Source: Pseudomonadota bacterium (GTDB taxonomy: Bacteria; Pseudomonadota; Gammaproteobacteria; Xanthomonadales; Ahniellaceae). Taken from it: a stretch of DNA of 64,000 nucleotides. The stretch is from positions 39,390 to 103,389 of the forward strand of contig JALHNO010000001.1 of assembly GCA_022843465.1 (NCBI GenBank), written 5' to 3'. This document shows, one piece after another, positions 17,721 to 26,911 of this stretch. A program made the position numbers and the translations under genes. The number at the start of each line of letters is the position of its first letter. The first letter of the stretch is position 1. Under the pieces are notes generated by a model. The model had not been told where the DNA came from, made no database searches, and saw nothing but the letters and a program-made list of their open reading frames with translations.

Positions 17721-18356
17721 TTACCTGGCGCGATCCAGCCAGGCCTTGACCGGCTCGTACATCGAAGCGGCCGAAAGTTTCAGGGAAACACTGCCGGTGC
17801 GCACCCGGGTGGTCTTGTGCCCCATGCCGCCGACTTTCTCCAGCACCCGCTCGACCGTGATGATCTCGCTGCGCGGGATCAGGAAGCAGCGATCCTCGGC
17901 ATACAGCAGCAGGGCATCGCTGGCCAGGTAGACGCCCTCGCGCCATTGTCTCTGAGCGCGCCGCTTGCGGGCCCGCAGCGCCCGAACCAGCAGCGATCCG
18001 CTCCAGATGGCCAACAGCCCACAGGCCAGCGCAAGCAAGGGTGCCATCAGCAGGCGCTCTCTGGTTGTCGGCGATCCGCTTGCGTGTGCCTGCAGGGCGA
18101 GCAGAAAGATCACCAGCATGACGAGTGCGAGCAGCACCGCCAGCGTAGTGCCCAGCGCCGGTAGCAACAGAGGTGGCAGCGGGCCCTCAATAAGCTGCAC
18201 ACGGTGGCCCTCGTCACGCAGGCGATATTGCCAGGTCAGTGGCAGCTCCTCGGGCGCAACATTCATCAGCACAGCGACCTCGGCCACGATGGCACTCCCA
18301 CATCCAGGGCAATGAATCCAGCGGCCGGGTTCAGGCGATCCTGACAGGCTGTGCAC
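17721..18356 (-). CDS. Two-TM membrane protein with CPGCG motif, 211 aa
   Basis: This is a membrane protein of unknown function. A single CPGCG pair lies near residues 16-20, then come two membrane spans (about 62-88 and 105-125, rich in Leu, Val and Ala), a very basic linker (RALRARKRRAQRQWR) and a C-terminal globular part of about 75 residues with strands typical of bacterial PH-like domains (FLIPRSEIITVERV). The start is GTG 18356, the first in-frame start; no strong ribosome site is seen. It is convergent with the nuclease fragment at 17533-17710 and divergent from the EEP gene at 18527. Confidence 0.65.
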   Translation of the reverse strand: MHSLSGSPEPGRWIHCPGCGSAIVAEVAVLMNVAPEELPLTWQYRLRDEGHRVQLIEGPLPPLLLPALGTTLAVLLALVMLVIFLLALQAHASGSPTTRERLLMAPLLALACGLLAIWSGSLLVRALRARKRRAQRQWREGVYLASDALLLYAEDRCFLIPRSEIITVERVLEKVGGMGHKTTRVRTGSVSLKLSAASMYEPVKAWLDRAR

Positions 18357-18526
18357 AGCATCGGCAGGGCGGTCGCGCTGCTGATGTTAGCGGCGTTGGC
18401 GAGATCGCGTGGCGGTAATCCACGCGCGCAAAAGGGCCGCAGCGCAACCATTCGGCTGAGATTCTTGCGATAGCGCGCCGAACCCAGCAAGATCGGAAGC
18501 CGAATCGATGAAGCACAAATGCCCCG

Positions 18527-19588
18527 ATGATGAGCAAGAACAAGACGCACTCCGGCGTTGCCCTGCTGCTGCGCAAACTGGTGTGGCTCGCGCTGCTGGG
18601 CTGCGCAGCTGCTGCTGCGGCGGAGAACGGCGCCGCGCTGCCGGCTACGGCAGCAGATCCCGCGGCGCCACAAGTCGCGACATCCAGCGTGGCGGATTCG
18701 CGGCTGCGGCTATTGTCCTGGAATGTTTCCAACGACGCCTTCGTGCGCGATCCGGACGTGTTTCGCGCGCTGATGCGCAAGGCCAGGCCCGATGTGCTGC
18801 TGCTCGATGAAGTGTCGCCGTCGACCAGCGAGGATCAGCTGCGCGAAGCGCTCGATGGCCCCGAAGCTGGTGGCGCAGCGCACTGGCATATCAACACGGG
18901 CCGCAGCGGCGGGCGCCAGCGCAATGTCATTGCCAGTCGGCTGCCCCTGGAGCCGCTGCCGGAATTCGGGAAACGGATTGCCTATCCACGGCTGGATCGC
19001 GAGCGGATCGCACGCCGCATGCGGGCGGCGAACTCTGTCAGCTCTGCTGCCAACCTGGAAGATGGCATCGCCGTGAATGGCGCCATAGTGCAAGCAGGCG
19101 CGCGACGACTGCTGGTGGTGAGTCTCGACCTGCAGTGCTGCGGAAACGATCCGGGAAGCTGGGAAGAGGAACGTCGCTCGGTGGAGACCCGCGAGATCCG
19201 CCGCCGCGTGCAGCAGGTGCTGCGCCGGGTACACGTGGACGGCGTCATCCTCGCTGGCGACTTCAATCTGGTTGCTAGCCCACTGCCGCTGCTGATCGCG
19301 GCGGGTCCCTATCCGGCGCCGCATGCTGGGTTGCTCGCCGCCGAGCTCTACCAGATCGACAGCCACGATACCTGGACCTGGACCTGGGACGGTCACGGTG
19401 AGCGGTTTCCAGACCGCGCCATGGATTTCATGCTGTACAGCCCGCGAAGCCTGACTCTGGACGAGGGCTATATCCTGGATACCGAAGATCTGTCGCCGGG
19501 CGAATTGGCCAGCCTGGGACTCGAACACGATTCCGTCGACCGGCTTTCCGACCATCGACCCCTGGTGGCGCAGTTTCAGTGGCAGTAG
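18527..19588 (+). CDS. Exported endonuclease/exonuclease/phosphatase family protein, 353 aa
   Basis: This is a metal-dependent phosphoesterase of the EEP (DNase I-like) fold. Visible elements are SWNV with Asn66, the metal-binding DE at 94-95, GDFN at 244-247, MDFM with Asp300 and the terminal SDHRP (341-345). The N-terminus carries a hydrophobic segment (VWLALLGCAAAAAA) that could be a signal peptide or a lipoprotein signal with Cys26. The start is ATG 18527, with ATG 18530 next to it; no strong ribosome site. The substrate (DNA, inositol phosphate, lipid) cannot be told. Codons 130-190 are duplicated upstream at 17533-17710. Confidence 0.88.
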   Translation: MMSKNKTHSGVALLLRKLVWLALLGCAAAAAAENGAALPATAADPAAPQVATSSVADSRLRLLSWNVSNDAFVRDPDVFRALMRKARPDVLLLDEVSPSTSEDQLREALDGPEAGGAAHWHINTGRSGGRQRNVIASRLPLEPLPEFGKRIAYPRLDRERIARRMRAANSVSSAANLEDGIAVNGAIVQAGARRLLVVSLDLQCCGNDPGSWEEERRSVETREIRRRVQQVLRRVHVDGVILAGDFNLVASPLPLLIAAGPYPAPHAGLLAAELYQIDSHDTWTWTWDGHGERFPDRAMDFMLYSPRSLTLDEGYILDTEDLSPGELASLGLEHDSVDRLSDHRPLVAQFQWQ

Positions 19589-19704
19589 TACGCGGGGCCC
19601 ACGCAGCAGACGGATGCGTATGAACTTTTGGCGGCGCGCTCCAATCGTCGCAAGCGCCCCGATGTAGCATCAGCTCGCCCGTCGCAAATCTGGAGTGCGC
19701 CGCG

Positions 19705-20520
19705 TTGAGAAGCCTGCTGCTCGCCGTACTGTTGTGGGGACACGATGTCGGCTACGCCCAGTCGCCGGGACTTGATGACATCGAGCTGCCTACGGTGCCG
19801 GCCGAACCGCTGGAGCTGGAAACACTGCGTGTGCGCATTCCCGGCTCGGTGTTTGATCAGACTGCCGCGCAATTGCTGCGCGTCAGCATGCCCGGCGACA
19901 ACCGGATCGTGGTCGATCTGCAATGCCCCGATCCCTGCATCAGCCTGCTGCCACCGGAGATGCCCGACCGTGACATCGTGCTGGGTCAGTTTCCGGCGGG
20001 TGCGTATCAACTTGAAGTGATGCTGACCACGGCAGGCAGGCCCGCCAGCGAGGCGCGTCTGCTCGCGCGCAGAGCCCTGGTCGTGGCCGAGCGACCGGTA
20101 ACACCCGCCGTGGTCATGCCACCCAATCGCTACAACTTCACGGATCTCTGGTGGGACCGCAATGAGCCCGGTTGGGGGCTGAGCATCTACCAGCAGGCCG
20201 ATGCTTCCCTGTTCGCTGCCTTCTACACCTACGACGCTGACCACCGCGCGGCGTTCTACACCGTGCAGAACGGCCGCTGGATCGACTGCGCCACCTATGT
20301 CGCGCGGCTCTACCGCACCACCGGATCGCCGGCGACCGGCCCGCACAATGGCACTGATCTGACGGTTGTCGATGTCGGCCCGGTGCAACTGCACTTCCAG
20401 TCACTGGCCGACCGCAATTGCGGCGACTCGGGTGCCTACAGCCAGGCCCGCTTCCGCTACACCATCGACGGACGAACTTCCGATCGACCGATCACGCGAT
20501 TCTTCGTGCCGCGCGAATAG
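19705..20520 (+). CDS. Secreted protein with WWDRNEPGWG domain, 271 aa
   Basis: This is an exported protein of unknown function. After a signal peptide (to about 18) there is an acidic N-terminal half, and from about 148 a domain reading NFTDLWWDRNEPGWGLSIYQ then LFAAFYTYDADHRAAFY. I know this domain as a recurrent extracellular module in Xanthomonadales and Burkholderiales, without an assigned role. Four Cys occur in the C-terminal half. The start is TTG 19705; no better start lies nearby and the signal peptide begins there. It runs in the same direction as the EEP gene, 116 bp away. Confidence 0.75.
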   Translation: MRSLLLAVLLWGHDVGYAQSPGLDDIELPTVPAEPLELETLRVRIPGSVFDQTAAQLLRVSMPGDNRIVVDLQCPDPCISLLPPEMPDRDIVLGQFPAGAYQLEVMLTTAGRPASEARLLARRALVVAERPVTPAVVMPPNRYNFTDLWWDRNEPGWGLSIYQQADASLFAAFYTYDADHRAAFYTVQNGRWIDCATYVARLYRTTGSPATGPHNGTDLTVVDVGPVQLHFQSLADRNCGDSGAYSQARFRYTIDGRTSDRPITRFFVPRE

Positions 20521-20644
20521 GCGGACCGCGTTGTCCTCATAGCCCAATTCCCGCTGCGCGTTTCCGGCACGCTAGACTGGGCGACCGCGTTGCTGTGTGC
20601 CGCGTGACTCAATGTCACCCGATTTCTGCCGAGACCACTCTTCC

Positions 20645-21613
20645 ATGTCCAAGCGATTCCAAACCCTGTGCTGGTCCACCCTGTTCCTGCTGGTCTGCAC
20701 GACGGCCCAGGCACGTCCGCTGGACGAGCCCGTGCCCGAAAACGCGACTGCGGTCGAACCGGAACCCCGCGCAGTCGATCTCCCGGTGCTGCTCGATCCC
20801 GAGGCCAACTACCGCGCGCGGCGTGCCGAGCTCGACATGCTGATGCGCAATGCCAAGGCCGGTCATCATCCGTCGATCTGCACGCTCGGCCGGCTTGCCC
20901 TGCAGGGCACGCGTCATCCCGCCGAGTTGCCGCGTTACGAATACGGCGACGCCAAGGCCTGGATCAATCGCTGCGTGCTCGGTGGCGATCTGGACGCCAT
21001 GCTGGTGATGGCCGAGGCCGAGATTGCGGAGCGCCGCGGGCTGGAGGCGATGATCTGGGTACAGGCCTATCTGAAACTCGCGGCGACCCTCGAACCGCAA
21101 CTGCTGGAATCGGCGGCACCCTACAAGGCCGGCATGCTGGCGCGCATCGAGGACCTGTATCGCAATGATCGGCCCTCAAACGAGGAGGTACTCGAGTACG
21201 TGGCAGGATTTCTGGATGGCTACGGCGAACGCATCTCCAAGGCCTATCAGGCCGGCGGACAGGCGAGCTGGTTGCCGCTGCCGGCAGGCGAGCGTCCGAA
21301 GTCGATCAAGTCGCGCAGCAGCTCGCTGTCGGGCCGCTTCACCCGCGACATGACCGACGCCAAGGACGAATTGACCTACGCAGTATTCGTCGTCGAGGTC
21401 GCGCCCAATGGCAAACCCGATCGCATCCTGGTGCTGGAGTCCTGGCCCGATGCCGAGGCGGCGCGCAGCCTGAAATCCTTTCCGATTTCGCGCCGCTACA
21501 ACGCGGTCGAGAGCGAGGCCGCGCGCTGGACCTTTTTGCCGGTCTATGTCGACAACAAGGCCTACAGCCTGCTGCCGAAGGCCAACGCCCGCCAGCGGCC
21601 ACCGACGCGATAA
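20645..21613 (+). CDS. Secreted protein with TonB-C-like end, 322 aa
   Basis: This is an exported protein: signal peptide MSKRFQTLCWSTLFLLVCTT with cleavage near AQA. A helical, Sel1/TPR-like middle (about 60-200, with GDLDAMLVMAEAEIAERRG) precedes a C-terminal domain of about 90 residues (VEVAPNGKPDRILVLESWPD, later ESEAARWTFLPVY) that resembles the TonB C-terminal fold used in periplasmic envelope proteins. ATG 20645 was chosen because the signal peptide starts there; an in-frame upstream ATG at 20597 would give an N-terminus unlike a signal. No membrane anchor is seen, so it is not a classic TonB. Confidence 0.72.
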   Translation: MSKRFQTLCWSTLFLLVCTTAQARPLDEPVPENATAVEPEPRAVDLPVLLDPEANYRARRAELDMLMRNAKAGHHPSICTLGRLALQGTRHPAELPRYEYGDAKAWINRCVLGGDLDAMLVMAEAEIAERRGLEAMIWVQAYLKLAATLEPQLLESAAPYKAGMLARIEDLYRNDRPSNEEVLEYVAGFLDGYGERISKAYQAGGQASWLPLPAGERPKSIKSRSSSLSGRFTRDMTDAKDELTYAVFVVEVAPNGKPDRILVLESWPDAEAARSLKSFPISRRYNAVESEAARWTFLPVYVDNKAYSLLPKANARQRPPTR

Positions 21614-21762
21614 GTAGTCAGCTTCCCGCCGCGCTGCGGCGCGGCACGGAGTCGGCTGCCGTGTTCCGCGGCGGCTGATCCAGAGCCTGTCCGGTCGACC
21701 TGCGATTCTGCGAATCAAGGGATGACGCTGATTGCCATCAGCCCTGGATCAAGGACACTGAG

Positions 21763-23856
21763 ATGACTGCCTGGCTCGACTCCCGACATCGGTTGCGTCT
21801 GCTGCTGGCCGGCGCCTTTCTGCACGGCGCCGCCCTGCAGGCATCCGCGGCGAGCTTCATCTGGCCCGATACCGTAGCGCCCTGCAACACCAGCCTGCAG
21901 GCCTGCATCGATGGCGCGGCGGCGCCTTCGCAGATCCGCATCGTCAGCAACACGGTCAGCAACACTGGCCCAGCGGGCCAGGATGTTGTGATCACCCGCT
22001 CGATCAGTCTGGTTGCCGGGCTTGGCTATCGCCCCGTGTTTCCGGCCGGGATCGGCATTGCCGTCGTGCCCGCGACAGCCGTCGAGAGCACCATTTCCGG
22101 CATTACCCTGCGCGATGCTGGCATGGTTATCTTGCCCGCCGCCGGCGGCTCGTTCACGATCGAAAAAATGCAGTTGCTCGACAACGCGGGTGGCGGCGGC
22201 ATCGAGTTCCAGGCACTCGGCTCTGCGCCGGTGTACCTGCGTGTCCACGACAACGAGTATGTGCGGCGCGGTGGTGCCGGTTCGTTCCTCGTCGCGCAGT
22301 CGGAGGGCGCGCCCATCAGCGGTGAGGTCAGCTTCAATCGGGTCAGTATTCCGGACAGCGACTCCAGTGCCTACGGCATCCTGGTGGCGTCGACCGGCGC
22401 CGGCGGCTTCGATTTCACCGTGGCCAACAACGAGGTGCGCAGCGGTTTTGCTTATGGCGGCATCTGTGCCCTGTCCACGGTGGCAGCGGGCAGCGCCGGC
22501 AGTTCCAGCATCCGCATCCATGGCAATGTACTGATTCCGCGTCGACGCGGTGTCGGCAGCGCCACCTGCGTGTTCGGCGGCGAGGGTGCGATCGAGGCGC
22601 GTATTACCCACAATACGATCGTCGGTTTCGGCGCAGCGATCAGTCTGATCACGCGTCCGTTCAATCCACCGCTGAGCACGCAGCCGATCAGTGGCTATGT
22701 CATTGGCAATCTGCTGGCGCACAATGGCGCGGCATTCCGTCGCGATGGGATCGCTGCCGTCTCCGGCAGTGAAGTCAGCAACAGCCAGAACCTGTTCTTT
22801 GGCAATGGCGCCAATTTCAATGGCAGCGCGGCCGCCACAGCGGGTAGCGGCACGATCACCGCGGACCCACGGCTGTATTCCTTGCAGTATCCCTATCTCA
22901 ACGAAGGCTCTCCTGCGATCGGTGCCGGCAATCCCTTCTCGCTGCCCGCCGGCCTGCCCCTGCTCGACGCCGATGGTACCCGCCGCATCAAGAACGTCGC
23001 GGGTGGTGGCGGCAATGTGATCGACATCGGCGCCTATGAGTATGGCGACGACTGGTTCAGTGCGCGTGCCAATGGCAGCAACAGCAGCTTCAATACCCTG
23101 CAACTGCCGCACCCCGCCATCAATGGCGTGAGCACGGCTCGGGTCCTGGTCACGCCCAACTACACGCGCGGATCAGGGGTCGCCAGCAACGCGCCGTTTG
23201 GCGTGTACTACAGCCTCGCGACCGGCCAGTGGTCGATCTTCAACCAGGACACCGGCATCAGCATGCCGATCGGCGCCGGCTACAGTGCGATGGCGCCAGC
23301 AACGGGCAGCGGGCTGTTTCTGCATCAGGTCGCCGCGACCGGACCGACCCAGAACGAATCGATACTCGACAATGCAGCCGTCAATGACCTGCCCGAGCAG
23401 ATTGTCTTGGTCACGTCCAACTGGAATCCGCCGGGCTCGACGGGTGTTTACAACGATCACAATCTCGCCATGGTCTACGGGGACGGTGAACGTTGGCGCA
23501 TCCGCAATGCAGACGCGGCCCCTTTCCCCAATTCCGCGGCGTTCAATCTGTATGCGCAGCCGGCCAGCATCAGCGCCTTTCGTCACGTCGCCAATTCGGT
23601 CAACAGCATCGTCGGCAGCACCGGGATCGATAATCCGCGACTCAATGGCTTTCGCTGCGCCGAGCTGATGGTGACCCCGCTGTCGAGCCTGGGCGATCGC
23701 CGATTCGACGTCTACTACGACACCAGCAGTGATCGCTGGCGCATCTTCAGCGCGGGTTCGATTCCCGATGGGGCCACCTTCAATGTGGTGTTCAGTCCGC
23801 GTCAAGTCACCGAATGCGGGCGGCCGATGTTCGCCAGTGGATTCGAAGACGGCTAG
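21763..23856 (+). CDS. Secreted beta-helix protein with two C-terminal modules and GFE tail, 697 aa
   Basis: This is an exported multidomain protein. The signal peptide ends around residue 30 (LQASAA). Residues ~30-430 form a Gly/Asn-rich repeat with beta-helix spacing (SISLVAGLGYR, ISGITLRDAG, HNTIVGFG) and end in DIGAYEYGDD, as in the protein at 6399. Two related modules of about 110 residues follow (first FNTLQLPHPAINGVSTARVL, second with AFRHVANSVNSIVG), each with W-x-I-[FR]-N-like strands. The end is MFASGFEDG. ATG 21763 follows AAGGACACTGAG (AGGA). Surface binding is likely; the ligand is unknown. Confidence 0.82.
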   Translation: MTAWLDSRHRLRLLLAGAFLHGAALQASAASFIWPDTVAPCNTSLQACIDGAAAPSQIRIVSNTVSNTGPAGQDVVITRSISLVAGLGYRPVFPAGIGIAVVPATAVESTISGITLRDAGMVILPAAGGSFTIEKMQLLDNAGGGGIEFQALGSAPVYLRVHDNEYVRRGGAGSFLVAQSEGAPISGEVSFNRVSIPDSDSSAYGILVASTGAGGFDFTVANNEVRSGFAYGGICALSTVAAGSAGSSSIRIHGNVLIPRRRGVGSATCVFGGEGAIEARITHNTIVGFGAAISLITRPFNPPLSTQPISGYVIGNLLAHNGAAFRRDGIAAVSGSEVSNSQNLFFGNGANFNGSAAATAGSGTITADPRLYSLQYPYLNEGSPAIGAGNPFSLPAGLPLLDADGTRRIKNVAGGGGNVIDIGAYEYGDDWFSARANGSNSSFNTLQLPHPAINGVSTARVLVTPNYTRGSGVASNAPFGVYYSLATGQWSIFNQDTGISMPIGAGYSAMAPATGSGLFLHQVAATGPTQNESILDNAAVNDLPEQIVLVTSNWNPPGSTGVYNDHNLAMVYGDGERWRIRNADAAPFPNSAAFNLYAQPASISAFRHVANSVNSIVGSTGIDNPRLNGFRCAELMVTPLSSLGDRRFDVYYDTSSDRWRIFSAGSIPDGATFNVVFSPRQVTECGRPMFASGFEDG

Positions 23857-24137
23857 CGTCATCCCGCCCAGCTCGCGCGCTCGGCCGATCGTGTACCGAC
23901 TCCACGAGTCGGCACCGCAATGCCGGCATCCGATGCTGGCCGACGCTCAGCCCTTGCGGATGTTCTGGAGGTTGTTCTGGACACTCATCAATTTGCGCAC
24001 GGCTGTATTCCCGGTCAGGCTGCGCCCCGATCAGTCCGTCAGGGACTGGTTCTGCTAGTTCTGGACACCCATCAACTGCCCGAAACCTGTATTGCAACCT
24101 GTTTTGGACACCGAGGTTTTTTGGCTCTGGTAGCTCT
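23857..24137. other. Intergenic stretch with scattered GGACAC motifs
   Basis: GGACACTC (23979-23986) and GGACACCC (24063-24070), each preceded by TTCTG and followed by ATCAA, lie in front of the 137-bp module. CCCGGTCAGGCTGCGCCCC recurs in the module as CCGGTCAGGCCGCGCCCC. There is no gene. Confidence 0.6.
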
Positions 24138-24274
24138 GGACACTCATAAAGCCTGTTTTGGGCCCCCAGGGTTTGTGAGCGAGCTTTGGACAGTCGCGCG
24201 TTCTGGGCAGGCATCAAAATGCCGTCTACCCGGTCAGGCCGCGCCCCAAGCAGTCCATCAAATGATGGGTGTCC
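24138..24274. repeat. 137-bp module bounded by GGACACTC and GGGTGTCC, copy 1
   Basis: The module begins GGACACTC (24138-24145) and ends GGGTGTCC (24267-24274). A second copy of exactly the same length sits at 26198-26334, with about ten substitutions and no gap. The similarity extends 9 bp further left (GGTAGCTCT). Confidence 0.85.
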
Positions 24275-24308
24275 CATCGTTCTCCATCGTTCTCCCATCG
24301 TTCCCAAG

Positions 24309-24699
24309 TCACTCGCCGATATCGAGCGCGGCTTCCGAGTGCGCAAGAGTGATATCGACATCGCCCCGTACATCACCGATTGCCCGCGCGCATCAAGGCG
24401 CACGCCATGATCTGCTTCCTCGCCCTGGTGCTTCATCGCGTCACGCGCAAGCGATTGCGCGCCGCGGGCAGCATGCTCTCCGTGCCGCGCGCCCTTGCCG
24501 TGCTTCAACGCATCCAAAGACGCCACGTCCAGATTCAGCAAGAACCCGTCACCGGGACCAGTCGGATCACGACCGAACAGCGCGATCGCTTCAAGGCACT
24601 CGCACTCACCCCGCCCACCGACTCAAACCCCTTTGTAGTCGCATTTTTGCCTGGTCAACATCAATGCAATCAATGGCGTACGCTGTTAACTGCGGAACT
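24309..24699 (+). pseudogene. IS4/IS1634-type transposase C-terminal remnant with IS right end
   Basis: The reading frame SLADIERGFRVRKSDIDIAP, interrupted by an indel, followed by ICFLALVLHRVTRKRLRAAG, LSVPRALAVLQRIQRRHV and ITTEQRDRFKALAL, is the typical C-terminus of an IS4-superfamily (IS1634-like) transposase. The DDE core is gone. The protein would end near the TAG at 24636-24638, and the DNA from there to TTAACTGCGGAACT (24686-24699) looks like the right end of the element. Bases 24600-24699 recur at 44593-44691. The element is dead. Confidence 0.75.
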
Positions 24700-24781
24700 C
24701 GATGGGAGCTTTCTATTGGATGAGATTCTGGTCACACTTCGCCGCTCATTTGTCTCATCCATTCTCGCTACGGAGTGCTCT

Positions 24782-26209
24782 ATGAAAAACGTCTGGATCC
24801 TGGCGAGTGCCGGGTTGTTGTTCGGTTTTGCGGTGACTTCGTCAGCGGCGACGCTGAGTGTGGCAGCTGGTAGTGGCTCGACCACGACCATGCCCGGGCC
24901 TTCGGGCACCGGCTGCGGCACCCTTGTCACTCAAAGTACCTCGCAGGCGATCACTCTGGGCAATTCAGTGAGCTGCAACACGGGTGGCTTGCATGCGGAC
25001 AACGCTTACTCGCGTTCGTTCTCCATGGGCGCCTTCCCCACAGGATTCGACCTTTGCGCTGTCGAGTTTGGCATCGAGCAGGCCGTAGGTGCCGGCGGCG
25101 CACAGCCGGTTACTGTGAATATCTTTTCGCACACTGGCGGCGTCTATCCCGTTGGAACCACGACCCTGGTGTCGACGCAGGCGGTGTCGGTTGCCGATCA
25201 GGCAGCGACCATCTTTTCGGTACCCATGACCGGCACTATCCCTGCGGGTGCCCAGCTGGTTGTCGAAGTGTTCACACCGGATGGTCAGACCACAAATAAC
25301 TCGTTTTTCATCGGATCTAATGCAGCTGGCCAATCGGGTCCGTCGTTCATAGAAGCTGCCTCCTGCGGAATCACCACGCCGACCGATACCGCCGCAATCG
25401 GATTTCCGAACATGCATATCGTGTTGAACGCGCGTGGCAGCGCGGCAGCTGGCGCCACCATCGCCTATACCGTGGCACCCACGACCCTCACCTTCTCCGG
25501 CGCTGTTGGCGTCGCGACAGCGCCGCAGAATGTCAACGTTGCTGCGACCGCGGGCAACACGGCCGATTTGTCGATCACGAGCTGTACCTTCGGAGGCACC
25601 AATGCGACGGACTTTGCGCTCAGCCCGGCGCCGATGTTCCCGATCACTGTGCCCACCTCTACCAATGTCGATCTGCCGGTGACCTTCACCGCGGGCGCTG
25701 CCGGTGCGCGTTCAGCGACACTCGACTGTGTAACCAATGGCACTGACCCGGGCCCGAATTTCTCGGTGGTATTGAACGGCACGGGCGGCACACCGACGCT
25801 GGCGATCACTCCCGGTACGGTGGCATTCGGCAATGTTCAGGTGGGTCAGGCAGCCAATCTGTCAACGGTGTTGAGCAATGCCGGTACGGCTGATCTGACG
25901 ATCACAGCGATTGCAGCTCCGACGGCGCCGTTTGCCCTGGTGACCGACGGTTGCACGGGCCAAGCCTTGATCCCGACCGGCAACTGCACCATGACCTATT
26001 CGTTTGCCCCCGCCGCTGCAGGGTTTGCCACCACGACCTTGGCTGTGACCAGCAACGCGGGCGCGGCCAGCATCGTGCTCGAAGGCACCGGCGCCAATCC
26101 GCGCCCGGTACCCAGCGCCGGCAAACTGGCATTGCTGACCTTGCTGCTGTCGCTGTTCGGATTTGCCTACCTGCGTTTGCGTAGCGCCGGTAGCTCTGGA
26201 CACTCATAA
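24782..26209 (+). CDS. Exported ASH-domain protein with IPTL-CTERM-like anchor, 475 aa
   Basis: The protein is predicted to be exported and held by a C-terminal sorting segment. The signal peptide is MKNVWILASAGLLFGFAVTS with cleavage after SSAA. A central beta domain is followed by two ASH/HYDIN-like immunoglobulin repeats (about 225-330 and about 340-435, e.g. GTVAFGNVQVGQ, NAGTADLTITAI). The end reads VPSAGKLALLTLLLSLFGFA then YLRLRS, the proline motif, membrane span and basic cluster of the IPTL-CTERM type. The last six codons and the TAA come from the repeat that starts at 26189 (GSSGHS, stop), so the original tail was replaced. ATG 24782 is chosen for the signal peptide. Confidence 0.82.
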   Translation: MKNVWILASAGLLFGFAVTSSAATLSVAAGSGSTTTMPGPSGTGCGTLVTQSTSQAITLGNSVSCNTGGLHADNAYSRSFSMGAFPTGFDLCAVEFGIEQAVGAGGAQPVTVNIFSHTGGVYPVGTTTLVSTQAVSVADQAATIFSVPMTGTIPAGAQLVVEVFTPDGQTTNNSFFIGSNAAGQSGPSFIEAASCGITTPTDTAAIGFPNMHIVLNARGSAAAGATIAYTVAPTTLTFSGAVGVATAPQNVNVAATAGNTADLSITSCTFGGTNATDFALSPAPMFPITVPTSTNVDLPVTFTAGAAGARSATLDCVTNGTDPGPNFSVVLNGTGGTPTLAITPGTVAFGNVQVGQAANLSTVLSNAGTADLTITAIAAPTAPFALVTDGCTGQALIPTGNCTMTYSFAPAAAGFATTTLAVTSNAGAASIVLEGTGANPRPVPSAGKLALLTLLLSLFGFAYLRLRSAGSSGHS

Positions 26210-26334
26210 GGCCTGTCTTAGGCCCCCAGGTTTTGTGAGCGAGCTTTGGACAGTCGCGAGTCCTGGGCAGGCATCAAAATGCCGACTACCTGGTCAGGCC
26301 GTGCCCCAAGCAGTCCATCAAATGATGGGTGTCC
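26198..26334. repeat. 137-bp module, copy 2, overlapping a gene end
   Basis: The module runs from GGACACTC (26198-26205) to GGGTGTCC (26327-26334) and matches 24138-24274. Its left flank GGTAGCTCTGGACACTCATA provides the final codons and the TAA (26207-26209) of the anchored protein. Another ATGATGGGTGTCCAGTCGTT follows at 26351. Confidence 0.85.
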
Positions 26335-26460
26335 AGTCGTTCCTCCTCAAATGATGGGTGTCCAGTCGTTCCTCCAGTCGTTCCGTCCGTCCAGTCGCTC
26401 CTCCTCCAAGTGATGGGTCTCTGATCGTTTCGTCCCATCGTTCCGGTGACCCGGTCGATG

Positions 26461-26573
26461 AGGCGTTTCAGCGCCAACGGCGCGATTCAACCCAGCCCAG
26501 GGCAACGCCCTGGGTCAACCAGCACGAGGTCCATAAGCCCTGAAAGGGCGATTCAAGACCGCGCGCTCGGTAT
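26461..26573. repeat. Three-hairpin palindromic repeat, copy A
   Basis: Three short hairpins follow each other: GCGCC-AAC-GGCGC (26471-26483), CCCAGGGC-AAC-GCCCTGGG (26496-26514) and GCCCT-GAA-AGGGC (26537-26549), all with 3-nt loops, linked by GATTCAACC and GATTCAAGACC. Related copies lie at 44347-44460 and 44825-44890, with inverted ones at 44468-44570 and 44893-44990. This family is distinct from the GGGTGTCC one. I recall similar repeats from other phyla. Confidence 0.75.
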
Positions 26574-26618
26574 CGGCGGACGAGTTCTGGTGGGACGTGT
26601 GGTTCTGGATGTGGTTCT

Positions 26619-26692
26619 GGACACCCATCAACTGCCGGGATGTGGTTCTGGACACCCATCAACTGCCCGCCCGGAACCTGTTTTGGACACCC
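26619..26692. repeat. Cluster of GGACACCC units
   Basis: TGTGGTTCTGGACACCCATC is repeated at 26611-26630 and 26642-26661 (exact GGACACCC at 26619 and 26650), with a third GGACACCC at 26685. Each is preceded by TTCTG or TTTT. Confidence 0.75.
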
Positions 26693-26712
26693 AGAGAATC
26701 GGCCGAGAATCT

Positions 26713-26781
26713 GGACACCCATCAAACGCCCAGTGCCAGATGGGAGCACCCATTCAGCACGCGGCCAATTTATGGGTGTCC
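26713..26781. repeat. 69-bp bounded module, copy 1
   Basis: It runs from GGACACCC (26713-26720) to GGGTGTCC (26774-26781). The interior has ATCAAACGCCCAGTGCC, GGGAGCACC, TTCAGCACGCGGCCAATTTA. Two copies of the same length follow at 26912-26980 and 45001-45069. Further CCCGAACACCTGGGTGTCT/C units extend it on the right to about 26870. Confidence 0.88.
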
Positions 26782-26911
26782 CCGAACACCTGGGTGTCTC
26801 CCCGAACACCTGGGTGTCCCCGAACACCGTCCCCGAACACCGCCCGAACACCCGAACACACCTGTGGCCTGTGGCTGAGGTCGGGCTGCGGCGCTGGAGG
26901 GCCGAGAATCT

